Part shown: piece by piece, positions 11,176 to 20,280 of the stretch
Layout of the letters: every line of letters starts with the position of its first letter
Numbering within the stretch: position 1 is the first letter of the stretch
NCBI RefSeq assembly: GCF_019457635.1
Contig: NZ_CP080412.1
Span: 2,232,001 to 2,296,000 of the forward strand
Length of the DNA: 64,000 nucleotides
Direction: 5' to 3'
From: Shewanella mangrovisoli
Lineage (GTDB): Bacteria > Pseudomonadota > Gammaproteobacteria > Enterobacterales > Shewanellaceae
The notes under the pieces: model-generated
Database searches by the model: none
What the model saw: the letters and a program-made list of their open reading frames with translations, nothing else
Told to the model about the DNA's origin: nothing
Translations under genes and position numbers: made by a program

Positions 11176-13398
11176 ATGTCGGTTATGGCGCTGTCATCAC
11201 AAATTGGCGCGCCATCCACTTCGTTTTTAGGTGCAGATAAGTCTATTGAATCGTCAAAAGGGGGAAAACCTCAAGGCGGGCAGACGTATCAAGGGGGAAA
11301 TGGTCAGGCGGTCGCAACGCTCTCCGCTTCAACCGTTAACCTGAATCCAGCAAAATTCGAAGCGAGTGGGGCACTTGCGCCATCATTAAGCAGTCTCGGG
11401 GCTGCGATGGGCCAAGCTGTGCCCATGAGTACGACACCGCCCACGTTATTGACTGATATCAAACCTGCTAGTCCTCATGTTTCATCTAATGTTGATTCAG
11501 TCTCCGTTCAGAAGGCTTTCACCTCACTCGGTGAAAACGCCGCGGCACAGCTGAATTCAAAACAGTTACATTCGAATAAGCCGCTTTCACAAGCACTACA
11601 ATCCAATCAGCCACATTCGGCGCCGTTAGATACAAGCCTACTAGCATCAAGTAATAGTAGTTTCAGCTTACTTACCGGCCCCCGCTCCATTGGCGGAATG
11701 AGGGAGGGCCAAATTGCTGCCATATCCACTCAGCCATCAGTATCAACCTTAAGTGCATCGGATGTTGGTTTTAGCGCCACAAGTGGTGCTGTTACGCCTT
11801 TTTCTCCTCCAGCCCCAAGCCTTGCGGCCACCATTGCCACTACCAGTAGCAGTGTTGGCTCGGCGAGCCTGGGGGTAGCCAATATTTTCTCCACATCAAC
11901 GCCAGTCGGTGCGAATATTGGCCCAACAGAGTCAAATGGCATATTGCCAAATGCCTCAAGTGCAGTGGTTTCTCCCTTTGCGACTGAATTTGCAGAAGCA
12001 GATGCGGCAGGCAAAGCATCACATTCCAGCGCTTCAGCTTTTGCCAATTCAAATGCGATTCCTGATAGCAAACAATCCAGCGGTTTGAGTGAGCAGTTAA
12101 GCCGTATTTTTAGTGAACCCTCGGGTGAAAGTGGCCAAGTCGGTGCTGGAATAACCCCAAATGCTCAAACGCAACAGCAGCAGACTCAAACGGAACAAAT
12201 TCAGGCTCAAGATGCGCGAGATGAACAAGCCAAGCAGGCAAGGACACAGGCGATACAAGAGCAGGAACAAAAGCAGCAAGCGTTAGCCGAGGTTTTTGCC
12301 AAAGCCGACCAAACTAAACAAGCGCAGCAGGCTCAGGACGAGCAAACTCGTCAGCAAGATTTAGCGAAAGAGCAAGTTAAACAAGCGCAAGAAAAGGCAA
12401 TTGAGCAACAAAAAGCCCAAGTGGAAGCATTAAAATCAAGGGACACAGAAGTCAAAGCCCATGAGCATGCCCATGCCAGTGTGGGCGGTCAATATGCTCA
12501 AAGCCCCAGTTTCAAGTATGAAAAAGGGGCTGATGGTCAGCGTTATGCGACTGACGGTGAGGTGCAAATCGATGTGTCGATAGTGCCTGGCGATCCACTG
12601 GCGACCATCAATAAGATGAAGCAAGTCTATGCCGCGGCGATGGCACCTGTTGATCCCTCTTCGGCGGATATTCGTGTTGCCGCAGAAGCGTTACAGAAAA
12701 TGAATGAGGCCAAGACTAAACTTGCTGAGGAACGTCAGCAGCAGATTGTTGATCAACCGACAACAGAAACGCTGATTGGCGCCGAGGCACAGATTGAAGG
12801 TTTACCACCGCTTAAGGAGCGGCAAATTCAAGTCACGGGCAAGATTGATGCTAATGGCAATATCACTGCGCCCCAAGATGAACCATCGGCACCTGTGACA
12901 GAAGTGATTGATAAGATTAAGCAAGCCATTGCGGCTCAGGTGGCATCAAGCAATACCTCAGATACTGCAAGTAACGCTGAAGTTGATACGACAGAGACCA
13001 TTGAGCCGCCAACGGCGACCTTAGCGATTGGTGCCGTACCAAATAAGGATGAAGCGCCAGAGGTTGCTATGCAGCGGTTGGCGTCGCCTCGTGACAATAA
13101 GAGCGGCTTGAGTTACACAACAAACGGCAGTAATGCGGTGCGCTTCTATGGCTCGGTCGCCGTGGCAACGCTGGCGAGTAAGGGAAACGCTGAACTTAAT
13201 CAATCAGGTTCGGATGATGTTTCACTCGAGCGGATAGATGATTCGGCACTAACCACTCATTCGCCTAGCAATGAGGGGAATAGTGTTATTTCCAATGAAT
13301 TAGCGCTCGAGTCTTCAAGCCGCCAAAATACACGCGGCTTGTTCAACCCTCAGACCTTAGCATTGCACCGTCCGCGCTTCTTAGATGTGAATGTCTAG
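11176..13398 (+). CDS. Putative metalloprotease, SprA-related / CJM1_0395 family
   Basis: 740 residues, two bases after the preceding stop. The first ~320 residues are Ser/Ala/Thr-rich low complexity; 330-425 is a Gln/Lys/Glu-rich coiled coil. The only strongly conserved-looking part is about 421-515: EVKAHEHAHASVGGQY with HExxH at 429-433, then YATDGEVQIDVSIVPGDP and a helical segment AAMAPVDPSSADIRVAAEAL. This pattern defines the SprA-related family (PF12118, as remembered), a predicted zinc metalloprotease with no known substrate. The C-terminal 220 residues are again low complexity. No signal peptide is visible. The N-terminal partner gene suggests an axial or secreted-structure link, but that is inference. 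Confidence 0.7.
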   Translation: MSVMALSSQIGAPSTSFLGADKSIESSKGGKPQGGQTYQGGNGQAVATLSASTVNLNPAKFEASGALAPSLSSLGAAMGQAVPMSTTPPTLLTDIKPASPHVSSNVDSVSVQKAFTSLGENAAAQLNSKQLHSNKPLSQALQSNQPHSAPLDTSLLASSNSSFSLLTGPRSIGGMREGQIAAISTQPSVSTLSASDVGFSATSGAVTPFSPPAPSLAATIATTSSSVGSASLGVANIFSTSTPVGANIGPTESNGILPNASSAVVSPFATEFAEADAAGKASHSSASAFANSNAIPDSKQSSGLSEQLSRIFSEPSGESGQVGAGITPNAQTQQQQTQTEQIQAQDARDEQAKQARTQAIQEQEQKQQALAEVFAKADQTKQAQQAQDEQTRQQDLAKEQVKQAQEKAIEQQKAQVEALKSRDTEVKAHEHAHASVGGQYAQSPSFKYEKGADGQRYATDGEVQIDVSIVPGDPLATINKMKQVYAAAMAPVDPSSADIRVAAEALQKMNEAKTKLAEERQQQIVDQPTTETLIGAEAQIEGLPPLKERQIQVTGKIDANGNITAPQDEPSAPVTEVIDKIKQAIAAQVASSNTSDTASNAEVDTTETIEPPTATLAIGAVPNKDEAPEVAMQRLASPRDNKSGLSYTTNGSNAVRFYGSVAVATLASKGNAELNQSGSDDVSLERIDDSALTTHSPSNEGNSVISNELALESSSRQNTRGLFNPQTLALHRPRFLDVNV

Positions 13399-13572
13399 CC
13401 TCTTATTCTCGATATGTCTTCAAATCTAACTATCTAGCGTTTGGCCATAAAGACTGATCACTTAAGCCTGCTTTGTTTGGCAAGTTCAGTCGCTATTAAA
13501 GATAAACCCATAGTGATTCCCTGCTAGCCAAGAGTTGGTTTTGCCGCACACGATGGAAGAAGGTGAGCGTCG

Positions 13573-14475
13573 TTACTCGCTTGTACTCACACCATGATGT
13601 TTGAGGAGATAAGAGGCCAGCAGTTTTGAGGCGGGGCCCTGTTGGTCACGATTTGGGATCACAAGGCTTAACATAATCCGTCGCTTCTGGCTGCCTTGGA
13701 GGTGTAAGCGCACCAATTTGCCTGCGGCTAACTCTTCTTGGATAAGGAATGATGGGATCCAGCAGAAACCAATCCCCTGATTTAAAATGACTTTCGCCTC
13801 ATGGAAGTTCGATACTGTCCAGCGCTGCTCGGCCTTTAACCAACCGATATCCACATTGGGTTGCAGGCCCGTGTCTTTGATCACCAGTTGCAGGTGCTGC
13901 GCCAGTAGCTTGTCATCGTCTAAGGTACCCATTTCAGCCAAGGGGTGGCTCGGGTGGCAAACCAGATGCAGCTCCTGCTCACACAGAGGCTCGGATAAAT
14001 AGCCCTTTGGTGGAATTCCGGCGCAAATCGCAATATCGACCTTATTCTGAAGGATTAATTCTTGAGTACCTGTGATGACTGAGTCCAACATTATGATGCG
14101 TGTGCCGCGGCTGTGGGGTAAAAAGTCACTTAGCGCGCACACTAGACTTTCCATCGGATAGACGATTTCGCGGGCAATGGTGAGTGTGGGTTCCCAACCT
14201 TGCTCGAGGTTGCTGGCTAGTTGTTCTAACTCGTTGACCGCCTGAGTCACATGGCGCGAACGGCGCAATAATACTTCGCCCTGCGGTGTCAGGTAAGCTT
14301 TGCGGCCTCGAACTTCGAGTAGCTCTATCCCGAGCTGATGTTGTAACTTTGCCACCGCATGATTGAGTGAGGATTGGCTCTTGTTGAGCTTTTCCGCCGC
14401 CTGCGCGTAGCCGCCATAGTCGACGACAGCCTGTAAAATACGCCATTGTTCAAGGGTGGATTTCGCGCGAGTCAT
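13573..14475 (-). CDS. LysR-family transcriptional regulator
   Basis: 300 residues from the ATG at 14475, which has GAGGA 7-8 bases upstream; an ATG four codons earlier (14487) is also in frame. Residues ~5-65 form the winged helix-turn-helix (LEQWRILQAVVDYGGYAQAA, LNKSQSSLNHAVAKLQHQLG, LTPQGEVLLRRS); the rest is the effector-binding domain typical of LysR proteins. The effector and targets are unknown. Unlike many LysR genes it is not divergent from a target: upstream is the terminator of the minus-strand operon that ends at 14650, and it converges with the HExxH gene. Confidence 0.88.
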   Translation of the reverse strand: MTRAKSTLEQWRILQAVVDYGGYAQAAEKLNKSQSSLNHAVAKLQHQLGIELLEVRGRKAYLTPQGEVLLRRSRHVTQAVNELEQLASNLEQGWEPTLTIAREIVYPMESLVCALSDFLPHSRGTRIIMLDSVITGTQELILQNKVDIAICAGIPPKGYLSEPLCEQELHLVCHPSHPLAEMGTLDDDKLLAQHLQLVIKDTGLQPNVDIGWLKAEQRWTVSNFHEAKVILNQGIGFCWIPSFLIQEELAAGKLVRLHLQGSQKRRIMLSLVIPNRDQQGPASKLLASYLLKHHGVSTSE

Positions 14476-14579
14476 GGTTGTCCTCATGTCGAAAACGACA
14501 GGTTTCTAAAAAAGCGATAGATTGAGGCTTATAGTGGCGAGCTATGATCGTTTTTTCAATACTATTATCGTGTTAATTG

Positions 14580-14624
14580 TAAAAGAGGTTATCGCGCTGC
14601 AATGTGGCGGCGTGACAACCTCTG
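14580..14624 (-). terminator. Terminator of the amidoligase/transglutaminase-like operon
   Basis: Arms AGAGGTT (14584-14590) and AACCTCT (14617-14623) extend inward with one mismatch and a G-T pair to about 12 pairs. On the minus strand the hairpin is followed by TTTTAC, so it fits termination after the gene that stops at 14650. Confidence 0.65.
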
Positions 14625-14649
14625 ATCAGTAAGCTTTATGGGTAATGGA

Positions 14650-15849
14650 TTAATCGATAACCTTAGGCGTCACGCCCATAGGTAAATACTTTTTCGTCGC
14701 GTTAAGTTCGTTAAGATAAGGCCCGGGATAGAGGGTTTCTGGCCAATTAAGCAACATTATCGCAAGCACATTGCGATGCTCACCAAGGGCTAAGTCAGGA
14801 TTGCCCTTGGGTGAGGGGATAATTTGGCTGTTGGCATCAAACGAGTTGGCAATATAAGCCCGAGTTTGAGCCACGACGGGATGGTCAGTCTTGCCCGCTA
14901 GCAGAAAACTAATGCCGACTTCGGCAATAATATCGTCGGTTGCATCCTGTAAAATCCGCTCAATGTTGGCATCGAAGTAGTCCAAAATCCATGCAAATTC
15001 AGTGGCATCCACCCGATGCTGATAATATTCACTCGCGGCAAAGATAAAATGCGTCAGGCCGTAGAGCTTGTTGCGAAACTGTGCTTTGCTGAGAGTGGCA
15101 TCCTGCGCGTCGGGGTAAACCCGAGTAAATGCCGTTTTATAATCCTCTAGATAATCTCCCACCCCCAATTGTTTGGCCCAATACACATAGTTAATTAGCT
15201 GCGCTGCCCAGGCTTTAATCATTGCGGGATCGGTCAAACCTTGGCGTAAGTCGGCTTTTTTGAGGGCTTGGATCATTTGACTATGGCATGGACCTGTAAA
15301 GCCTAACTCATCGATTCGACTGGCAAATCGCAGTAGTACATCGGAGTAAAATAAAAATTCAGGAAAGGGCGCGAGGGCTTTTTTTCGGGCCTTGGCTCTG
15401 GGACCATTCCCCAGTTCTGCGATGGCGTTCTCTGAGGCTTGACGTACAAACTCAGGGTTATCCACTTGGCAGGCATAAAACGCTTGGGCTTCGGTTACCG
15501 CATAAAGATCGACTAACGCGGCGTTGGCATATTGCTCATCGCCCGTCAGGCGATAGAGGCGGATCCCATAATGCCCCTGCACCCGAGGCGGGAGTGTATA
15601 GAGATGGGTTTCAAGGTTGTGTTGAATAAGCTGCGCAACGTCGCTTTGGCTTAATTCGGTTTTATCCGTGGTGTTTGGCTTGAGAACGTTTTGTGAGTTC
15701 TCAAGCCAGGTGTGACTTATGGGCGTGCTTTGCGAATTGGCGAAAGCATTCTGCGCGGTAAATAAGGCTAAACCGCTAAAAAGCGCAATGGGCAGCGTGA
15801 GTTTGTGTTTCAGTTGTGGTGTGTGGGTGATTTTCAGATCCTGAGACAT
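14650..15849 (-). CDS. Secreted DUF3541-like protein
   Basis: 399 residues from the ATG at 15849 (AAAGGA upstream). The first ~37 residues form a signal peptide ending LALFTAQNAFA. The mature part is all-helical in appearance and rich in aromatic residues (LPPRVQGHYGIRLYRLTGDE, FYSDVLLRFASRIDELGF, AAQLINYVYWAKQLGVGDYL, GLTHFIFAASEYYQHRV), recalling alpha/alpha-toroid repeats. I associate it with DUF3541, a family of unknown function in Shewanella and Vibrio; this is from memory. Its start lies 74 bases inside the upstream gene in another frame, so it is translated from the same message. Last gene of the five-gene minus-strand operon. Confidence 0.7.
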   Translation of the reverse strand: MSQDLKITHTPQLKHKLTLPIALFSGLALFTAQNAFANSQSTPISHTWLENSQNVLKPNTTDKTELSQSDVAQLIQHNLETHLYTLPPRVQGHYGIRLYRLTGDEQYANAALVDLYAVTEAQAFYACQVDNPEFVRQASENAIAELGNGPRAKARKKALAPFPEFLFYSDVLLRFASRIDELGFTGPCHSQMIQALKKADLRQGLTDPAMIKAWAAQLINYVYWAKQLGVGDYLEDYKTAFTRVYPDAQDATLSKAQFRNKLYGLTHFIFAASEYYQHRVDATEFAWILDYFDANIERILQDATDDIIAEVGISFLLAGKTDHPVVAQTRAYIANSFDANSQIIPSPKGNPDLALGEHRNVLAIMLLNWPETLYPGPYLNELNATKKYLPMGVTPKVID

Positions 15850-17713
15850 GGATAATCCTTTGGATAAGCGCAGCGGCATCTACGGGTTCGCCAAGTATGG
15901 CGCGCAGTTGCTCGCTCAAGGTGAGTGCGGTTTCATTGACCACGAGGAGATTAAAAAGCCCAAGTTTATCTTGGCAGTCTTGGGTGGATTGATGAACAAG
16001 CGTTGCGAGTTTGGCTTGCCACAGGGATTGATAATAGCGGGGGCCTTCGTTGGCGATAGCATTGAAACTATATGGGTAATCAATCGCTTGCACCCAGTTC
16101 GCCCCAAAGCTTTTGCTAAATTCAGCAGGTAAATCCGGATAGCTTTGCTGGTTTAAGGACTGGTAAAAGTTAAGTGCCACCTTAGCGCGAAAGACTTTAA
16201 GCTGCGTCGCATAGGCGCTTGCAAGCGTTTCCCTCGTTTGAATATATTGGGTATCAAATTGGGGAAATAGCGCTTGGCGTAATACCTTAGCGAGCCAAAG
16301 ACTCGGTAATTGATTGGTATCGAGCGTCGGGCCTAAGGTGTTGTTTAGGTAAAAATGACTGCCGCGTGCCAGCGAGGTTATCGCATCGGCAAGGGCTTGG
16401 GTAAAGCGTTCGATATCTTTGAAATTATTGAGTGTCGCGGGCAGCTCGAGCGCCTGTTGACCAAATTGCTGGCCAATCACACTTTGTCTGAGGGTGTGTT
16501 GGTTGGCATTGCTAGGCTTATTCACTGCATCCTGAGCGCCAATGGCCAGATACACTTCTCCCAGTAATCTATCCTGATGATAAACGCGGAGGATCTGTTG
16601 CTGCGCTTGTGCTGGTGCCGTTTGAGAAAGTGCCGTTTGAGACAGTGTCGTTTGAGTGGCTGTTGAATCGAGATGCTCGCCAATCACCTCAAAACGTAAA
16701 CCAAACTCGCCTAAGGTTGTTAAGGCCTTGTCGAGTAGCTCTCGGGTATTTAGAGCGGTGGCTTGTGCACTGGGTAATTGCGATAAGGTGCGGCCAAGAT
16801 CCCAAGGGGCAACTTGAATCGCTTCGGTTTGACTGTCGAGAAACGCTTTAACTAACTCAGGGGTATTGAGTAGCTGATCCTTGAGGCTGTAACTGGCGTA
16901 ATCGCTAAAACCTGCGTCATTGGCGAGGCGCTGACGCAGCTCGGCAATACGGTGTAAAGCGACTTGATTATGCTCCCTAGCTCGACCTTGATAGGCTTGC
17001 CACAGGGTTTGTCGACATTCGACATCGGGTTGCTTTAACAGATAACTGGCAATAGTCCCTGAGAAGCGGCTTTGAGGATCACCAGTCTTATCCGATGTTT
17101 CTTCCTCGTTATTGGCCGTATTAACCTCGGCTCCTTCATTCGTAAGCTGGCATTTATCTTCTTGAATATCCAGTTGAAACTGCTGGTTGCCCAAGCCTTG
17201 GCGAATGCTGGCCTGCGCCGTGTGCAGCTTGGCTTTATCCATAATGGATAAATGCTGGCGCAACAAAGCCGTTAATTGCTCACCGAGTAAAGCCTGTTCC
17301 TGACTTGCTGCATTGTGATTTATCGATGCTGCTTGCGTCAGCTCAAACGTCAGTTGGACAAATTCAGTTTGGTTTAGTAAGTCGCTCAGAGTGTCGGCTA
17401 AGCGCAACTGACACTGCAGTAAACCTTGGCGCTCAGCCCCCGACAGCGGTAAACCACGGTAGTAGGTGAGTCTGTCGTTGACATTATTCAGCCCAATGGT
17501 TTGCTGCTCTAACACTAGGGCCTTATCCGCCAGTGTTAAGCTTTGGATCTGGTGGGTACTGGCGTAACTGGCGAAGGCGTCAGCCAAATCGATATTGGGT
17601 TGGCGCAAACACTGTTCTACCAGCAGCGGCATGGGACTTGGCGCAGCATAGGCTGCACCGAGGGAGGATAAACACCAGCCAAACAGGCTAGCCGTTAAAA
17701 TGGATTTTTGCAT
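15776..17713 (-). CDS. Secreted M3-peptidase-like protein lacking the zinc site
   Basis: 645 residues with a signal peptide (1-23, ending LGAAYA). Several parts follow the thimet oligopeptidase (M3) fold: FSDYASYSLKDQLLNTPELV near 269-288, the strand pair LRVYHQDRLLGEVYLAI (375-391), NTNQ/LPSLWLAK near 466-476 and NEGPRYYQSLWQAK (555-568), which matches the GYaAGYYsYlW block. Where active M3 enzymes have HEFGHxxH, this protein reads AITSLARGSHFYLNN (444-458), so HExxH is gone. It is probably a non-catalytic binding or scaffold protein in the periplasm. The start overlaps the ATP-grasp gene by 26 bases; the His/Thr-rich C-terminal tail (after ~620) is the part that overlaps the next gene. Confidence 0.65.
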   Translation of the reverse strand: MQKSILTASLFGWCLSSLGAAYAAPSPMPLLVEQCLRQPNIDLADAFASYASTHQIQSLTLADKALVLEQQTIGLNNVNDRLTYYRGLPLSGAERQGLLQCQLRLADTLSDLLNQTEFVQLTFELTQAASINHNAASQEQALLGEQLTALLRQHLSIMDKAKLHTAQASIRQGLGNQQFQLDIQEDKCQLTNEGAEVNTANNEEETSDKTGDPQSRFSGTIASYLLKQPDVECRQTLWQAYQGRAREHNQVALHRIAELRQRLANDAGFSDYASYSLKDQLLNTPELVKAFLDSQTEAIQVAPWDLGRTLSQLPSAQATALNTRELLDKALTTLGEFGLRFEVIGEHLDSTATQTTLSQTALSQTAPAQAQQQILRVYHQDRLLGEVYLAIGAQDAVNKPSNANQHTLRQSVIGQQFGQQALELPATLNNFKDIERFTQALADAITSLARGSHFYLNNTLGPTLDTNQLPSLWLAKVLRQALFPQFDTQYIQTRETLASAYATQLKVFRAKVALNFYQSLNQQSYPDLPAEFSKSFGANWVQAIDYPYSFNAIANEGPRYYQSLWQAKLATLVHQSTQDCQDKLGLFNLLVVNETALTLSEQLRAILGEPVDAAALIQRIIHVSGSENHPHTTTETQTHAAHCAF

Positions 17714-18632
17714 AGGCTACACGTTCTGCAACTGTCATTGAATGGGATGACATGGCTTCGACATGCTTAAGTCTAGGCAAAATGCCTTTTCCATTTGCAA
17801 TCTGGATCGCCAGTCCCGGGCGTGCATTGAGTTCCAATAACAGCGGGCCTTTAGTCTGATCAAGCACCATATCCGTGCCCAAGTAACCCATCTCACACAT
17901 TTCAAAGGCGCTCGATGCGGTATGCAGCAAGCTGTCCCAGTGGGGTACAACGATATCGGTGAGCTTTTTGCCTGTGTCTGGATGAAACTCAATTGGAGCA
18001 TCAAATTGCACAGCATGTAACCCTTTTCCCGTGGCAATGTCAACGCCCACACCCACGGCGCCTTGGTGCAAATTGGCCTTGCCATCGGAGGCGGCGGTGG
18101 AGAGCCTGAGCATCCCCATCACAGGAAACCCTTTAAAGACAATCAAGCGGATATCGGGCACGCCCTCATGGCTGTAACCGTCAAACACGGGATCGAATTC
18201 AATCAACCCCTCGACAATCGCCACATCGGGTTTGCCGCCAAGGGAGAATAAACCGCTGAGGATATTGGACACGTGTCTATCCAATTCCGATGGGCTGACC
18301 TCGTGTCCGCTGGGTTTATAGTAACGCCCCTGTTCGATATGGGTGATCACTAAAATCCCTTTACCACCAGAGCCCTTGGCGGGTTTAATCACAAACCCCG
18401 TGCGGCCTTTAACGCGCTCGGGAATATGCACGATTTCGTGCTGCTCGCGCACAACGGCGATTAAATCGGGCACGGCAATATCATTGGCCAGTGCTAATTG
18501 TTTCGTCAGCAGCTTATCGTCCACTCGCTTATAAAATTTACGCGGATTATAGCGACCAATGTAATCGATATTGCGCTTATTCATATTGAGCACGCCGCGC
18601 GCGCGAAGCTCCCATGGCCAAGCAATATTCAT
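17688..18632 (-). CDS. RimK-like ATP-grasp ligase (alpha-L-glutamate ligase-like)
   Basis: 314 residues. The ATP-grasp fold is clear: GFVIKPAKGSGGKGILVI (ATP lid and lysine, about 82-99), PDIRLIVFKGFPVMGMLRL, and the metal site LLLELNARPG near 268-277. It belongs to the alpha-L-glutamate-ligase-related group (TIGR02291, as remembered), whose members are always found beside an inactive-transglutaminase membrane protein. The expected chemistry is ATP-dependent amide bond formation between an amino acid or peptide carboxylate and an amine; the substrate is unknown. Start ATG overlaps the stop of the membrane protein gene (TAATG), so the two are translationally coupled. No signal peptide: cytoplasmic. 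Confidence 0.85.
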   Translation of the reverse strand: MNIAWPWELRARGVLNMNKRNIDYIGRYNPRKFYKRVDDKLLTKQLALANDIAVPDLIAVVREQHEIVHIPERVKGRTGFVIKPAKGSGGKGILVITHIEQGRYYKPSGHEVSPSELDRHVSNILSGLFSLGGKPDVAIVEGLIEFDPVFDGYSHEGVPDIRLIVFKGFPVMGMLRLSTAASDGKANLHQGAVGVGVDIATGKGLHAVQFDAPIEFHPDTGKKLTDIVVPHWDSLLHTASSAFEMCEMGYLGTDMVLDQTKGPLLLELNARPGLAIQIANGKGILPRLKHVEAMSSHSMTVAERVAYAKIHFNG

Positions 18633-20140
18633 TAGGCATCCCCCGCGAGTGGTTTAAAGCGTTTGAGTTCCAGTAGGCGATAACCTGTGTATTGGCCCAT
18701 TAATAGCACTAAGGCCAAGATCACTAAGTGGATCCCTAGGAAGTTAAATACCCAGTGTTGTACCCAACTGGCGCTCATAGCTAAGTAGGCAAGGGTGGCG
18801 ACCATTAGACTGCCACCGCCTTGCACTATCACTTCTTTCGGGCCTTCTTCCTCCCACAGGATAGACATACGTTCGATGGTCCAGGCCAAAATAATCATCG
18901 GGAAGAAGGTAATCGTCAGTCCTTCGCTTAAACCGAATTTATAAGACAGCAAGGTAAAGACGCCAATAATGCCGATCACGACGATGATCACCGCCGATAT
19001 TCGCGAGATCAGCAACAGATTTAATTGGGATAAATAAGAACGGATCATTAGGCCGCAGGCCACGATCAGTAAAAAGCCGACTAAACCCGTGACTAAACTG
19101 GTCTGAATAAAGGCGAGGGCGATAAGGACAGGCATAAAGGTGCCCGAGGTCTTGACCCCAATGATCACCCGTAAAAACACCACCATCAGTACCCCGATAG
19201 GGATCAATAAAATGCCCTTGAATAGACTCTGCTCCTCTAGCGGTAATTGGTAGAGTGAGAAATCCAAAGCATTGTTATTCATCATCATATCGATGGAGGT
19301 CGCCAATGCCGAGCGGGTGTCTTGCAACATCGAGAAATGCACCTGCGAGTTCACTCCGCCCATCACATCGAGCACGGAATGGCCCGAGCGTTCCCACAGC
19401 AGTAAGTTCTCTGGACGACCTTGCTTGCCTTTAACCAAATCAAATAAGACCCACTCGCCGTTATGGAACACTTCCACAAAGGGCGAAAGGGATTGACGGC
19501 GACGTTGGTCTTCAAGGTAGAGCCCGCTGACTTCACGGGCCGGAATGCCCTTAGTTTGCAGCATATGCAAAAACACTTGCGTCGCAGTTTGGCTTGATAA
19601 CAACAGCTCCATATTCTGACTGCGCTTAGTGGCGGTAATCGCATTCATTAATTGCTGGGCGAAGGACAAATTCGATGCACTGCGCACCCAAGTTTCGCTA
19701 ATCACTTGCTCTGCGGCGGTCTTCTCGGTCGCGGGCCAGAGGTAAGGCTCTGGTTGACTTGGAATATTGTCGCTGTGGATTTGGGTCACACCCGTCGGCA
19801 CTAGGGTCACTTTATAGTAGAGATCTTGGCTGCCATAGGCCTCGCGAATCGACCAATTGGCACGGCGCGCGTCCTTATCATCACTCACCGATAACCCAAA
19901 GCCCGGGGAGCTGGCGTTCTCGACCAAGACCTCATAGGCGGGATCCTGTGGTAAAGAGAAGGACACTTCGGCTGCATCGCCTGTGCCATCGAAGCTTATC
20001 TTGGCGTCTACCGCCCAGCTTTGCACTTGCTCACCGGGTAGAAAAGGCACTTGATGCTTAACGCCGCGGTAGATGCTGGCGCTTAGACCGACAATAAAAA
20101 GTAATGCCACCAAAATGTAAAAAGGTTTACGTGAATGCAT
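18632..20140 (-). CDS. Inactive transglutaminase fused to multi-helix membrane domain
   Basis: 502 residues from the ATG at 20140; the frame stays open to 20308 but that stretch has no membrane or domain features. An N-terminal helix (FYILVALLFIVGLSASIYRG) anchors a periplasmic region that includes a transglutaminase-like core around 170-270. In this core the usual Cys-containing helix reads LLSSQTATQVFLHMLQTKGI and the His strand reads SPFVEVFHNGEWVLFDLVKG, so the catalytic Cys and His are absent while the Asp-type position remains. Residues ~300-500 form about seven hydrophobic helices. This matches the known inactive-transglutaminase/7TM family (PF14400/PF14402, as remembered). Likely a membrane sensor or transporter partner of the adjacent ATP-grasp ligase. 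Confidence 0.85.
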   Translation of the reverse strand: MHSRKPFYILVALLFIVGLSASIYRGVKHQVPFLPGEQVQSWAVDAKISFDGTGDAAEVSFSLPQDPAYEVLVENASSPGFGLSVSDDKDARRANWSIREAYGSQDLYYKVTLVPTGVTQIHSDNIPSQPEPYLWPATEKTAAEQVISETWVRSASNLSFAQQLMNAITATKRSQNMELLLSSQTATQVFLHMLQTKGIPAREVSGLYLEDQRRRQSLSPFVEVFHNGEWVLFDLVKGKQGRPENLLLWERSGHSVLDVMGGVNSQVHFSMLQDTRSALATSIDMMMNNNALDFSLYQLPLEEQSLFKGILLIPIGVLMVVFLRVIIGVKTSGTFMPVLIALAFIQTSLVTGLVGFLLIVACGLMIRSYLSQLNLLLISRISAVIIVVIGIIGVFTLLSYKFGLSEGLTITFFPMIILAWTIERMSILWEEEGPKEVIVQGGGSLMVATLAYLAMSASWVQHWVFNFLGIHLVILALVLLMGQYTGYRLLELKRFKPLAGDA

Positions 20141-20280
20141 ACGTGTTTCCCATGTTGCGCCAATGGCCGAAAAGCGTGGGATTACCCCAGGGCATTGGCG
20201 GTTCGAACTCGACGTCACGCGTAAGATTGTCGCGTGGCGGATATTAGCTATATCAGGCAGCGTCAGATTGAGCGGCGATG

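Noticed and set aside
11730-12624. Several minus-strand open frames inside the SprA-like gene
   Set aside because: Shadows caused by the low-complexity Ser/Ala/Gln codons of the real plus-strand gene.
18063-18534. Plus-strand open frames opposite the ATP-grasp gene
   Set aside because: They mirror the conserved minus-strand protein and have no ribosome binding sites.
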